A stretch of 14,839 nucleotides of DNA from CAZUHK01 sp964620345 (GTDB taxonomy: Bacteria; Planctomycetota; Phycisphaerae; Phycisphaerales; Zrk34), in the NCBI GenBank assembly GCA_964620345.1, contig CAZUHK010000063.1, forward strand, positions 1-14,839. Direction: 5' to 3'. Positions within the stretch are counted from its first letter, which is position 1. Each line of letters starts with the position of its first letter. The translations under genes were made by a program, and so were the position numbers. The notes under the pieces are model-generated. The model saw only the letters and a list, made by a program, of their open reading frames with translations, did no database searches and was not told where the DNA came from. Below, in pieces: positions 1 through 8,454 of the stretch.

Positions 1-1
1 G

Positions 2-1360
2 CCATCCAGCGCACCGCCCCCCAGCACACCGTCGCCCGCCATCCCAGCCATCGTCGCGCCGGAACCGAGCCGGGACCTCTCGCCACCTCCGAACTTCGGA
101 ACCACCGAACCCGCCCGCTGGGGTCCCGCTCCCGACGAGCTCGCGCCGACCCCTGCAGCCAGACTCGACGACACCGGACGCCCCCGGCGGATCACACAGA
201 TCGACGGATCGGGGAACACGGGTCCAATCGCCCTCGAACCCGAGGAGCGAATTACGGTCCGCGTCACGCCCCCCGTCGATGTTCCGATCGAGGAAGATTC
301 CGCGGCTGCGTCGTCGAAGGCGCCACCGGAGGGTCCCCTGTTCGCCCCGCCCGAGCTCGACGCCCAGGAGAACTCCGGCATCATCTCGCTCGCCCCGCCA
401 ATCGGCCAACCGAGCGTGCGCGGCAAGATCGCGCTCGACGACGAAGACGTCGCACCGTCTTCGGACGAGTCCACCGACGAAGCCAAACAAGAGGACATCG
501 ACCGGGCGATTGAAGCGGTTGCGCGCCGCGGCTCGACCCTCGACGAGCTCGAGCTTCATGGCGACGATGGTCTCGCTCGACTGGCCGCCCTGTTTCCAGG
601 ACCGCTGGAGGTCTTGCGCCGGGACCTCCGCGCTCTTCCTCCGCCGTCCGGCCACGGACCCTACATCCGGCTGGCGATTCGCCTAGGTCAGCGGATTGTG
701 CCGTTCGTGCTCGAGCTTTTCCCACATCCCGATCCCGACGTCCGCTTCTACGCGGCCTTTGTATTCCAGGAGCTCCGGGACGAACGATGCATGGACGGTC
801 TAGCCAAGCTGGCTTTTGACGGCAGCGGAGACGTTCGTGTGATCGCCATGCGCGTCCTGGAGACGTACGCACGGCTACGTGGCTTCGACGAAGCCGTCGC
901 CAAGGTCCGAAATGAGCTCGAGGGTTCCAACCGAACGCGTCAGCTGTACGCCGCCCGCGCGGTCGGCACACTGCGGGACGTCACCGCGATTCCCGACCTC
1001 GTCGAGTTGTTGTCGAGCAACGACCGGTTCATTCAGGAGGCCGCACTCGAGTCCCTATGTTCGGTCACGGGACAGCAGCACGGGCTCAAGCCCCATCGTT
1101 GGCGCTCCTGGTACTCGGAGCACGGTTCCCGACACCGCATCGAATGGATCATCCAGAGCCTCAAGCACCGCGACCTGCCGGTCCGGCGCTGGGCTCACGA
1201 CGAGCTGATCCGGGTCACCGGACACCGCGTGCCGTTCTCGCCGCTGGGCGACAAGAACTCGCGTGAAGTGGCCGTCGCCTCCTGGACGGACTGGTGGAGC
1301 ACGACGGGCCGAGTTCGGTTCGGTGCCGCCGCCAACGAAGAAGGCTACGGTGCCACGTAG
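2..1360 (+). CDS. HEAT-repeat protein, 5' partial
   Basis: The frame is open from the first codon of the window to the TAG at 1358-1360 (452 residues), so the true start lies upstream. A GTG at 416 is an internal alternative, but the reading upstream of it looks like a genuine low-complexity linker. The first ~140 residues are rich in Pro, Ser, Ala and acidic residues with no predicted fold. From about residue 225 to 360 there are paired helices typical of HEAT/PBS-lyase repeats (DPDVRFYAAFVFQEL, GDVRVIAMRVLETYA, DRFIQEAALESL). Trp-rich C-terminal units follow (WRSWYSEHG and WTDWWSTTG), of a kind I associate with large HEAT proteins of Myxococcota and Planctomycetes. HEAT repeats mediate protein binding; no enzymatic motif is visible and the partner is unknown. 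Leucine codons are mixed (CTC about as frequent as CTG, with CTA, CTT and TTG present), unlike the CTG-dominated genes to the right. Confidence 0.8.
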   Translation, partial: PSSAPPPSTPSPAIPAIVAPEPSRDLSPPPNFGTTEPARWGPAPDELAPTPAARLDDTGRPRRITQIDGSGNTGPIALEPEERITVRVTPPVDVPIEEDSAAASSKAPPEGPLFAPPELDAQENSGIISLAPPIGQPSVRGKIALDDEDVAPSSDESTDEAKQEDIDRAIEAVARRGSTLDELELHGDDGLARLAALFPGPLEVLRRDLRALPPPSGHGPYIRLAIRLGQRIVPFVLELFPHPDPDVRFYAAFVFQELRDERCMDGLAKLAFDGSGDVRVIAMRVLETYARLRGFDEAVAKVRNELEGSNRTRQLYAARAVGTLRDVTAIPDLVELLSSNDRFIQEAALESLCSVTGQQHGLKPHRWRSWYSEHGSRHRIEWIIQSLKHRDLPVRRWAHDELIRVTGHRVPFSPLGDKNSREVAVASWTDWWSTTGRVRFGAAANEEGYGAT

Positions 1361-1478
1361 CGCCGGCCAGCGACTCCACTCTCCGTGTCACGTTCCGTCC
1401 TCGTCATCTTTGCGCCCCCGGCCCTCGAACGCTCGCTGATTCACCGTCGGCTGATCGATGCACCGCTGAAAGCACCAC

Positions 1479-1604
1479 ATGAAGTGGCTTCCGCCACTCG
1501 TCGTTCACGGAACGCACGCGATGGGAAAGCAGGACGTCGATGATGCGGTCGACCGCTATCGCGATCGGCTGGAACTTCTCAGAAGCGGAGAGCTGTCGGG
1601 CTGA
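1479..1604 (+). CDS. Possible 41-aa small protein coupled to the kefC-like gene
   Basis: A short ORF begins at ATG 1479, directly after an in-frame TGA, and ends at TGA 1602-1604, which overlaps the ATG of the following antiporter gene by one base (TGATG). The peptide is 41 residues: a short hydrophobic start (MKWLPPLVV) followed by a charged, probably helical stretch (DDAVDRYRDRLELL). The one-base overlap is the main argument that it is translated, because such overlaps usually mark translational coupling. No family is recognised and the Shine-Dalgarno sequence is weak. It could also be chance reading in the 243-nt spacer between the HEAT gene and the antiporter, in which I see nothing else. 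Confidence 0.3.
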   Translation: MKWLPPLVVHGTHAMGKQDVDDAVDRYRDRLELLRSGELSG

Positions 1605-2191
1605 TGGAGGACGCGGGATTCTTCTTCCAGGCGTTCGTGTACCTGGCCGCCGCCGTGGTCGCGGTGCCCGTGGCCAAGCGCCTCGGACTCGGCTCGGTCC
1701 TTGGCTACCTCGCCGCAGGGATCGCCATCGGCCCGTTCGTGTTGGGGCTCGTCGGGCAAGAAGGTCAGGACGTAATGCACTTCGCCGAGTTCGGAGTGGT
1801 CATCATGCTGTTCCTGATCGGCCTCGAGCTCGAACCGGCGCTGTTGTGGCGGCTCCGGGTCCCCATCCTCGGTCTGGGCGGTCTGCAGCTCCTCGGCCGT
1901 CGGGCCTACGAGTCCGAACGCGCGGCCCAGAAGTTTCGTCGAGAGGACGATGCCCTGGTGCGGGAGCTGGCCGGTCGACGCGGCGACGCGGACTTCGTGG
2001 CCCTGGCCCGTGCACGCCTGGCCGAGACCGAGCTCTTGCTCGAAGCGGAACACAAAAATGTTCCCGGGAACAACGATGCCGCCTGGGACGCGGGCTCCAT
2101 CATCCGCGAGTTCGCGCCGGCCGATCCGAACTTCAAGCCCGCCGACGCCTCGCTCGTGGAAGGCCGACCCCCACCCCGGCCAGAAGAATGA
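1604..2191 (+). CDS. KefB/KefC-type monovalent cation:proton antiporter with large internal deletion
   Basis: Residues 1-95 match the N-terminus of KefB/KefC (CPA2) antiporters: the first membrane helices, with RLGLGSVLGYLAAG, the HFAEFGVVIMLFLIGLELEP block and LWRLR. Residues 96-160 match the extreme C-terminus of the same family, the tail after the TrkA-N domain (LGRRAYESERAAQKFRRED, as in E. coli KefC LGLGPYEARERADVFRR). Everything between is missing: the rest of the exchanger domain and the whole NAD-binding RCK/TrkA-N domain, roughly 400 residues. Full-length members are about 600 aa; this one is 195. Both halves are in one frame and the joint lies at about 1888, within a CTGCAG hexamer. 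The start is ATG 1604 with GGAGAG about 11 nt upstream. The product cannot work as an antiporter. Either a real in-frame deletion or an assembly collapse produced it; the sequence alone cannot decide. Confidence 0.75.
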   Translation: MEDAGFFFQAFVYLAAAVVAVPVAKRLGLGSVLGYLAAGIAIGPFVLGLVGQEGQDVMHFAEFGVVIMLFLIGLELEPALLWRLRVPILGLGGLQLLGRRAYESERAAQKFRREDDALVRELAGRRGDADFVALARARLAETELLLEAEHKNVPGNNDAAWDAGSIIREFAPADPNFKPADASLVEGRPPPRPEE

Positions 2192-2420
2192 GCGTTCCTG
2201 CTGCCTCCACCGTGGCCACGGACCGGTTCAAGAAGAGTACGGCCAGAGTGGTCGCCCCCAGCGGTTCGAGCAGGATCGCCAGAGATACGACGTGAACCTC
2301 GAGGCGGCGCACCGCCCAGTTGAACAGTCCGTGTCCCACCACGCCGGGGAGTAAGCCCATGGCGACCACGGCCAGAACATCGACGGTCGACACCCCCGCG
2401 AACGCAACGCCGTGCCACAG
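2133..2420 (-). other. EamA/DMT-family C-terminal fragment (foreign 3' end of the fused ORF)
   Basis: This is roughly the last 90 codons of the fused ORF. GLLPGVVGHGLFNW, VVSLAILLEPLGATTLAVL and TLILLAGVGVG correspond to the final helices of EamA-type drug/metabolite transporters. The first seven helices of such a transporter are absent from the window. The fragment is convergent with the antiporter gene and probably belonged to the same source genome as the left 2.2 kb. Confidence 0.6.
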
Positions 2421-3677
2421 CGCCGCGTAGACCAGCAGTGACCAGCGCGGCGCGACGGCCAACAGCGGCACGACCCACACGAAGTACCAGGGGAACTGCG
2501 TCGGGCTGAGCAGGAACAGCGCCGCGACGACCGCCAGCGCCCGGCCGACGCGCTGCGCCCCATCGCGCGGCGTGCGCCACGCCACGCCCAGCGCGATCGC
2601 CGCGACCACCGCGGCACTGGTCAAGCGCGCCGGGCCGTGCGGATCGATCGCCAAGGCCCGCGTCCATTGGAGCAGGTGGAACCAGCCGGCGTGCAGCAGT
2701 TGATAAAGACCGGCGTTGTTGTGCCAGTGCCGCGTGTAAGCGACCAGGCCCGAGTCATCCTCGAGTCCCGCGATGGCGATCGGCCATGCGCACGCGCCCG
2801 CGATGAGGGCGAACAGCACCCAGCCGGTCGCGCCGCGCCGCCAGCCGGCGCCGCGCAGCATCAGCGGCAGCAGCAGGGCGGGCCAGACCTTCGCCCCCGC
2901 GGCCAGGCCCAGCGCCCCGGCCGCCTCGATCGGCCAGCGCCGCAGCGCACACCACACCGCCAGCATCACCAGCATCGCCGGCAGCACGTCCATGTGCAGG
3001 CCGTTGGTGATCTGCATGACCACCAGGGGATTGGCCCACCAGATCGCGACCCACCACCGCGGCCGGCCCAGCTCGCGCAGCACCAGCACGATCAGCAGGG
3101 CCGTGAGCGCATCGAACGCCAGCCACACCGCGCGCATCGCCAGCGGGTTGAACGGGTCGATGTGGTACGCCAGCGAGAAAGCGCCCTGCGCGACGGGCGG
3201 GTAAATCGTGCGCAGGGTTGGATGGTTCACGTTCGGCAGCACATCGCCGGCCCGCTCGGCCAGCGGCGTCAGTTCGGCCGGCAGCGAATCGGTCGTGGGC
3301 GGATGCTCGAACGGGTTGCGCCCCTCGGCGGTGACCGCGCCGTCCCAGAGATAGCGGAAGTAGTCGCTTTCGAGGATGGGCGTGCTCGGCCAGGCCGCGC
3401 CGCGCATCAGCAGGCCCAGGAGGATCAGGCCCAACAGCACGCGCCGGTCTGTGTGGATTGAGCGCAATGCGGCCAGCCACGCGAGGAACACGGCGCCGGC
3501 GGCGAACAGCAGGGCGGTGTACAGGGTGATCGGCCGATCGTTCAGCCCGTGGGCCAGTCGTGGCGAGAGCCAGGCCATCGCGGCGATGAGTGCGACGAGC
3601 GTCGCGCCGCCGAGGACGCCGACCGCGGGCGCCGCGCGCGTCAGCGGTGATGGCTTGCTGGTAGCTGAGTCGTTCAC
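2133..3677 (-). CDS. GT-C membrane glycosyltransferase fused at its C-terminus to an EamA transporter tail
   Basis: The start is taken as GTG 3677 (VNDSATSKPS), the first start after the arsS stop 34 nt upstream; longer versions would overlap arsS. The protein is 514 aa. Residues 20-420 form a polytopic GT-C glycosyltransferase of the kind using polyprenyl-phosphate sugars (GT87/mannosyltransferase-like): an acidic SDYFRYLWDG motif at 104-113 after the first helices, NPFEHPP at 121-127, NHPTLRTIYPP at 151-161 and SPTQFPWYFVWVVPLLA at 391-407. From about residue 421 the sequence changes to the last three helices of an EamA/DMT transporter (GHGLFNWAVRRL, then VVSLAILLEPLGATTLAVLF). Relatives normally continue with a family-specific C-terminus here, so the tail looks foreign. 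The gene follows arsS on the same strand, so a role in glycosylating that pathway's product is possible but unproven. Its end overlaps the convergent antiporter gene by 59 bp. Confidence 0.7.
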   Translation of the reverse strand: MNDSATSKPSPLTRAAPAVGVLGGATLVALIAAMAWLSPRLAHGLNDRPITLYTALLFAAGAVFLAWLAALRSIHTDRRVLLGLILLGLLMRGAAWPSTPILESDYFRYLWDGAVTAEGRNPFEHPPTTDSLPAELTPLAERAGDVLPNVNHPTLRTIYPPVAQGAFSLAYHIDPFNPLAMRAVWLAFDALTALLIVLVLRELGRPRWWVAIWWANPLVVMQITNGLHMDVLPAMLVMLAVWCALRRWPIEAAGALGLAAGAKVWPALLLPLMLRGAGWRRGATGWVLFALIAGACAWPIAIAGLEDDSGLVAYTRHWHNNAGLYQLLHAGWFHLLQWTRALAIDPHGPARLTSAAVVAAIALGVAWRTPRDGAQRVGRALAVVAALFLLSPTQFPWYFVWVVPLLAVAPRWSLLVYAALWHGVAFAGVSTVDVLAVVAMGLLPGVVGHGLFNWAVRRLEVHVVSLAILLEPLGATTLAVLFLNRSVATVEAAGTLILLAGVGVGLPRARRRRA

Positions 3678-3711
3678 GGCCCGGCCAATGTACCGGCGTT
3701 GACCGGCCGGC

Positions 3712-4710
3712 TCACGCCAGGGCCCCGCCGCACGACGAGCCGGCGCCGGCGGTGCAGCCGAAGCAGTGCTCGCCGGTCCGCACTCGCCGCCGGGCGTGGG
3801 CCTTCGGATCGAAGTCACGGATGTGCCCCGCGGCCGGCGGCTCCACGCCCAGGCCCAGCGCATAATTGAAATCGCAATCGTGCAGCGTGCCATCGTAGCT
3901 CACGTGCACCTGATGTCGGCACATCAGCGGCTCGACGGTGTCGGCGTTGAAGCTGTCGCGAAGCAACGTCATGTAGTCCTCGGCATGCCCGTCGCGACGC
4001 AGGTCGTGCAGGAAGCGGCCGATCGGCATGTTCGTGATCGTGCTCAACCGCGTGAAGGCGATGCCGAACCGCTCGGCGAGTTGCTCGCGGTAATCGCTTT
4101 CGAGCGCGTGCTGCTCGGGCGGGAGGGACGGGCCCAGGGGGTTGTAAACCAGGTCGAGCGGCAGTCGGCGTTCGCGGCCGTAGCCGACGGCGTTGAGCTG
4201 GCGGATCACCTCGATGCTCTCGCGGTAAACGTGCTTGCCGCGCTGCCTGTCGACGTTGGACTCCAGGTAGCACGGCAGCGAAGCGACCAGGTGGACGCCG
4301 CGCGCGGCGTACCAGTCGGGCATGTCGGTGTAGCCGGCTTCGAGCATGATCGTCAGATTGGTTCGCACCATGACCGCCATGCCCTGGGCGATGGCGGTAT
4401 CGACCATGCGGCGGAAGTGCCGGTTCATCTCCGGCGCCCCGCCGGTGATGTCCAGGGTCTTTGCCCCGGCCCGGCGCGCCGCGTCGAGCACCAGCCGCAT
4501 CGTCGGCCAGTCCATCTGCTCGCGTTTACTCGGCGAGCTTTCAACGTGACAGTGATGGCACGCGAGGTTGCACGTCAGCCCGATGTTGACCTGAAAGGTC
4601 GCCAGCGACTGCGCGTGCAGCGGCGCGCCGGTCGCCCGCTCCACCGCGACGTCGAAGTCGTTGCGGCCGGCCACGGTCAGGTTGACGGTCTGCTCATCGA
4701 CTTGCGTCAT
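3712..4710 (-). CDS. arsS: ArsS-type radical SAM protein (arsenosugar biosynthesis family)
   Basis: The start is ATG 4710, 2 nt after the gdhA stop; the 332-residue length fits the family. The radical SAM cluster motif is CNLACHHC with Cys47, Cys51 and Cys54, and the SAM-binding region follows (DITGGAPEMN, about 87-96). The C-terminal half is the DUF3641-type domain: a Cys in LPCYLES (147), MCR (264), HDCDFN (279) and the signature CFGCTAGAGSSCGG near the end (Cys316, 319, 327), likely ligands of an auxiliary cluster. Family knowledge: ArsS (radical SAM/selenodomain family) is assigned the adenosylation step of arsenosugar synthesis, acting on methylated arsenic made by ArsM. Some relatives contain selenocysteine; here every position is an ordinary Cys codon and no in-frame TGA occurs. 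No arsM is in the window. A GT-C glycosyltransferase lies 34 nt downstream. Confidence 0.88.
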   Translation of the reverse strand: MTQVDEQTVNLTVAGRNDFDVAVERATGAPLHAQSLATFQVNIGLTCNLACHHCHVESSPSKREQMDWPTMRLVLDAARRAGAKTLDITGGAPEMNRHFRRMVDTAIAQGMAVMVRTNLTIMLEAGYTDMPDWYAARGVHLVASLPCYLESNVDRQRGKHVYRESIEVIRQLNAVGYGRERRLPLDLVYNPLGPSLPPEQHALESDYREQLAERFGIAFTRLSTITNMPIGRFLHDLRRDGHAEDYMTLLRDSFNADTVEPLMCRHQVHVSYDGTLHDCDFNYALGLGVEPPAAGHIRDFDPKAHARRRVRTGEHCFGCTAGAGSSCGGALA

Positions 4711-4712
4711 GG

Positions 4713-6035
4713 TCAGTCGGCCTGGCGGAAGTAGCTCTGCGTGCCCTTGGCAGTGATCGCCGCGCCCATGCGGTTGAGCGCGTGGGCGTAGGCCGCGGTG
4801 CGCATGTCGCATCGGTGGTTGCTCATCAGATCGAACACCGCGTTGAACTCGCGCGACATGATCTTTTGCAGCCGGTCGTGTACGTCGGCCTCGGGCCAGT
4901 ACAGCCCCTCGCGGTTCTGTACCCACTCGAAATAGCTGACCGTCACGCCGCCGGCGTTGGCGAGAATGTCGGGGATCACGAGCGTGCCATCGCGATCGGC
5001 CAGAACCTGGTCGGCCTCGCTGGTCGTCGGGCCGTTGGCCAGTTCGACGATCACCTTCGCCTTGACGTCGCCCACGTTGTCGGCGGTGATCGCGTTCTCC
5101 AGCGCCGCGGGGATCAGCACGTCCACGTCCAGCGTGAGCAGTTGCTCGTTGGTGATGTTCTCCGCGTCGACCGCCTCGCACAGGCAGCCGTCGCAGTAGA
5201 CGGCCTTGAGCTCGCGCTGTTCGTTCTTGATGTGGATCAGCGAAGGCACGTCGAAACCTTCGGGCTTGTAAATGCCGCCGCGCGAGTCGCTGGCCGCGAC
5301 GATCTTGTACCCGTCGGCGTGCAGCAGTTTCGCCACGGCCTGGCCGGCGTTGCCGAAGCCCTGGATCGCCACGGTGATGTCGTTCGGGTTCCAGTCGCGC
5401 CGCTTTTGCAGCTCCTTGATGCAGTAGTATCCGCCTCGGCCGGTCGCGTCGGCGCGGCCGAGCGACCCGCCCAGCTCGATCGGCTTGCCGGTGATCACGC
5501 TCGGGCTGTGGCGGCGTGTGATCTTCGAGTACTCGTCCATCATCCAGCCCATGATCATCGCGTTGGTGTACATGTCGGGGGCGGGGATGTCGGTGTCGGG
5601 GCCGATGAAGTCGGCCATGGCGTCGACGAAGCCGCGGCTGAGGCGCTCCAGCTCCAACCGGCTCAGTTCCTTGGGGTTGCACACCACGCCGCCCTTGGCC
5701 CCGCCGTAGGGAATGCCCACGACCGCGCACTTGCAGGTCATCCAGAACGCCAGGGCCTTGACCTCGTCGATCGAGACATCGGGGTGATAGCGGATGCCGC
5801 CCTTGGTGGGGCCGCGCGTGTTGTCGTGGCGGACGCGATATCCCTCGAACACCCGCAACGACCCGTCGTCCATCCGCACGGGGATCGAAACGCTGAGCAT
5901 CGCGTTGGGGTAGCGCAGGCGTTCGAGCGCTTCTTCGTCGATCTGCGCCAGTTCGCCGGCGTGGTCCAGCCGCTTGATCGCGTCCTGAAAGATGCTGTGG
6001 CGGCGTTCGATGGAGGGCTTGCTGGTCGTGGTCAT
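4713..6035 (-). CDS. gdhA: Glutamate dehydrogenase (Glu/Leu/Phe/Val dehydrogenase family)
   Basis: A 440-aa cytoplasmic enzyme that interconverts glutamate and 2-oxoglutarate plus ammonium with NAD(P)H. The N-terminal dimerisation/substrate domain carries GPTKGGIRYHP (75-85) and PYGGAKGG (109-116) with the catalytic Lys114. PAPDMYTN (151-158) holds the conserved catalytic Asp154. The Rossmann domain begins with the nucleotide loop GFGNAG (226-231) and ends its second strand at AASDSRG (about 248-253); cofactor preference cannot be settled by eye. LANAGGVTVSYFEWVQN marks the usual C-terminal closing region. It has the length of hexameric bacterial enzymes. The start ATG 6035 is preceded by GAGAAGG about 11 nt upstream. 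The stop is 2 nt before arsS, so the two are probably co-transcribed. The leader contains a perfect 6+1+6 palindrome. Confidence 0.95.
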   Translation of the reverse strand: MTTTSKPSIERRHSIFQDAIKRLDHAGELAQIDEEALERLRYPNAMLSVSIPVRMDDGSLRVFEGYRVRHDNTRGPTKGGIRYHPDVSIDEVKALAFWMTCKCAVVGIPYGGAKGGVVCNPKELSRLELERLSRGFVDAMADFIGPDTDIPAPDMYTNAMIMGWMMDEYSKITRRHSPSVITGKPIELGGSLGRADATGRGGYYCIKELQKRRDWNPNDITVAIQGFGNAGQAVAKLLHADGYKIVAASDSRGGIYKPEGFDVPSLIHIKNEQRELKAVYCDGCLCEAVDAENITNEQLLTLDVDVLIPAALENAITADNVGDVKAKVIVELANGPTTSEADQVLADRDGTLVIPDILANAGGVTVSYFEWVQNREGLYWPEADVHDRLQKIMSREFNAVFDLMSNHRCDMRTAAYAHALNRMGAAITAKGTQSYFRQAD

Positions 6036-6262
6036 GGGGCGGTGTGCCTTCTCTTGGAAATTACGTTCGCTTGCCGTTGACGGTCAACTCGGCCATGCGC
6101 ACCGGCGAGGCCGCGTGCGGGCGCGGGTCATCCTACACACTCTGGGTCGGCCGGGGCCAAGCGCTTGTTGGCAAAGTGTGAACGCTCAATGCAAGGGTCA
6201 CGGTGATGACCTCGGGCCTGGTGTGATGTGTCACGCGGCGGATCGGTGGGCCGCGATGAGCG
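6036..6262. other. Intergenic leader of gdhA
   Basis: This 227-nt spacer between the amidotransferase stop and the gdhA start is the only large gap in the minus-strand run, so gdhA probably has its own promoter here. No convincing -35/-10 pair and no T-run terminator is visible. The one ordered element is the palindrome at 6076-6088. Confidence 0.4.
6076..6088. promoter_or_regulatory. 13-bp palindrome in the gdhA leader
   Basis: GTTGAC and GTCAAC flank a single G, giving perfect twofold symmetry 41 nt before the gdhA start codon. Such a site could be an operator for a dimeric regulator or a short RNA hairpin. No named regulator is recognised and a chance occurrence is not excluded. Confidence 0.25.
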
Positions 6263-6967
6263 CTACACCGCTTGGATCGCGTCCATGATCGTCGTCAGCG
6301 GCCGCGCCAGTTCGCCGAAGCGGTGTGTCGCGGCGCCCTGGCCGAGCATCGCGTCGGCCGACTGGACGCACGGTCCGCCCGCGGCGATCTCGTCGCCGCA
6401 GTGGTCGATGAGCTTCTTGACACTTGCGGGGGTGGATTCGAGGTGAAACTGCAGGCCGAACGCGCGGTCGTCGTCGCTGAAGGCCTGCACGCCGCACGCG
6501 CCGTTGGTCGCCAGGTGGCGGCAACCATCGGGCAGCGTGACCTGCTCGCCGTGCCAGTGGAACGCGACAAACGCACGCGGCAGCCCTCGGAAGACCGGGC
6601 AGGCGTCGGACGCATCGGTGCGCTGAACGTCGAACCAGCCGATCTCCTTGTGGCCCATCGGCTCGACAGCGCCGCCCAGGGCCTCGGCCAGCAGTTGCGC
6701 CCCCAGGCAGATGCCCAACACCTTCTTGCCCGCGTCCAGCGCCTCGCGCACTTGCCGCTTCTCGAACGCCAGCCAATCGTGCTGATGTTCATCGTGCACG
6801 CTCATCGGCCCGCCCATGACCAGCAGCAGGTCGTAGTCGCCGTGCGTCGGCGGCCGCTCGCCGGCGAACAGTTTGCTGCCCGTGATCGTGTGGCCGCGCT
6901 CCTGCGCCCAGCGCAGAATCGCCGCGGGGTCTTCGAAGGGCACGTGCTGGAGGAAGTGGATGCGCAT
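6263..6967 (-). CDS. Class I glutamine amidotransferase (GMP-synthase-like GATase1)
   Basis: A 234-aa single-domain triad amidotransferase. The nucleophile Cys87 sits in the elbow GICLGAQ (85-91), and the partners His175 and Glu177 lie in QFHLES (173-178). MGGPMSVHDE (51-60) forms the oxyanion region and FHWHGEQ (136-142) is typical of GuaA-like stand-alone GATases. It releases ammonia from glutamine, or hydrolyses a gamma-glutamyl compound; the acceptor is unknown because no synthetase domain is attached. I take ATG 6967 (MRIHFLQH) because it begins directly with the first strand of the fold; an in-frame ATG at 6982 would add MNRST. Neither has a clear Shine-Dalgarno sequence. The upstream spacer is a structured octamer repeat that reaches the base next to the chosen start codon. 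The gene lies between pntB and gdhA, in a nitrogen/redox setting. Confidence 0.85.
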   Translation of the reverse strand: MRIHFLQHVPFEDPAAILRWAQERGHTITGSKLFAGERPPTHGDYDLLLVMGGPMSVHDEHQHDWLAFEKRQVREALDAGKKVLGICLGAQLLAEALGGAVEPMGHKEIGWFDVQRTDASDACPVFRGLPRAFVAFHWHGEQVTLPDGCRHLATNGACGVQAFSDDDRAFGLQFHLESTPASVKKLIDHCGDEIAAGGPCVQSADAMLGQGAATHRFGELARPLTTIMDAIQAV

Positions 6968-7048
6968 GGTTGATCGGTTCATCGGGGAATCGGTTCATCG
7001 GCCCGATTCGCGTGGCCACCAACCGATATACCGGTCAACCGATCAACC
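6968..7048. repeat. Nested inverted repeat of 8-bp units before the amidotransferase start
   Basis: GGTTGATCGGTT (6968-6979) is the exact reverse complement of AACCGATCAACC (7037-7048). Inside, ATCGGTT recurs at 6973 and 6989, and AACCGAT at 7021 and 7037, all symmetric about one axis near 7008. On the minus strand the proximal arm reads as four octamers, GATGAACC, GATTCCCC, GATGAACC and GATCAACC, ending at the base before ATG 6967. It could form a hairpin covering the translation start, act as an operator array, or be a degraded palindromic repeat element. Confidence 0.6.
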
Positions 7049-7052
7049 CGAC

Positions 7053-8450
<1,398 letters not shown>

Positions 8451-8454
8451 GGTA

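Noticed and set aside
381..971. Minus-strand ORF antisense to the HEAT gene
   Set aside because: Arg/Ala/Gly-rich shadow without motifs; the plus-strand frame has clear HEAT repeats.
3678..3893. N-terminal extension of the glycosyltransferase to 3893
   Set aside because: It reads arsS in another frame and has no membrane or family features; GTG 3677 begins just before the first helix.
3712..5730. A 672-codon minus-strand frame appearing to fuse a long N-terminal region to the radical SAM domain
   Set aside because: The first ~340 codons are an off-frame reading of gdhA (Arg/Gly/Ala-rich, no fold). The real arsS starts at ATG 4710.
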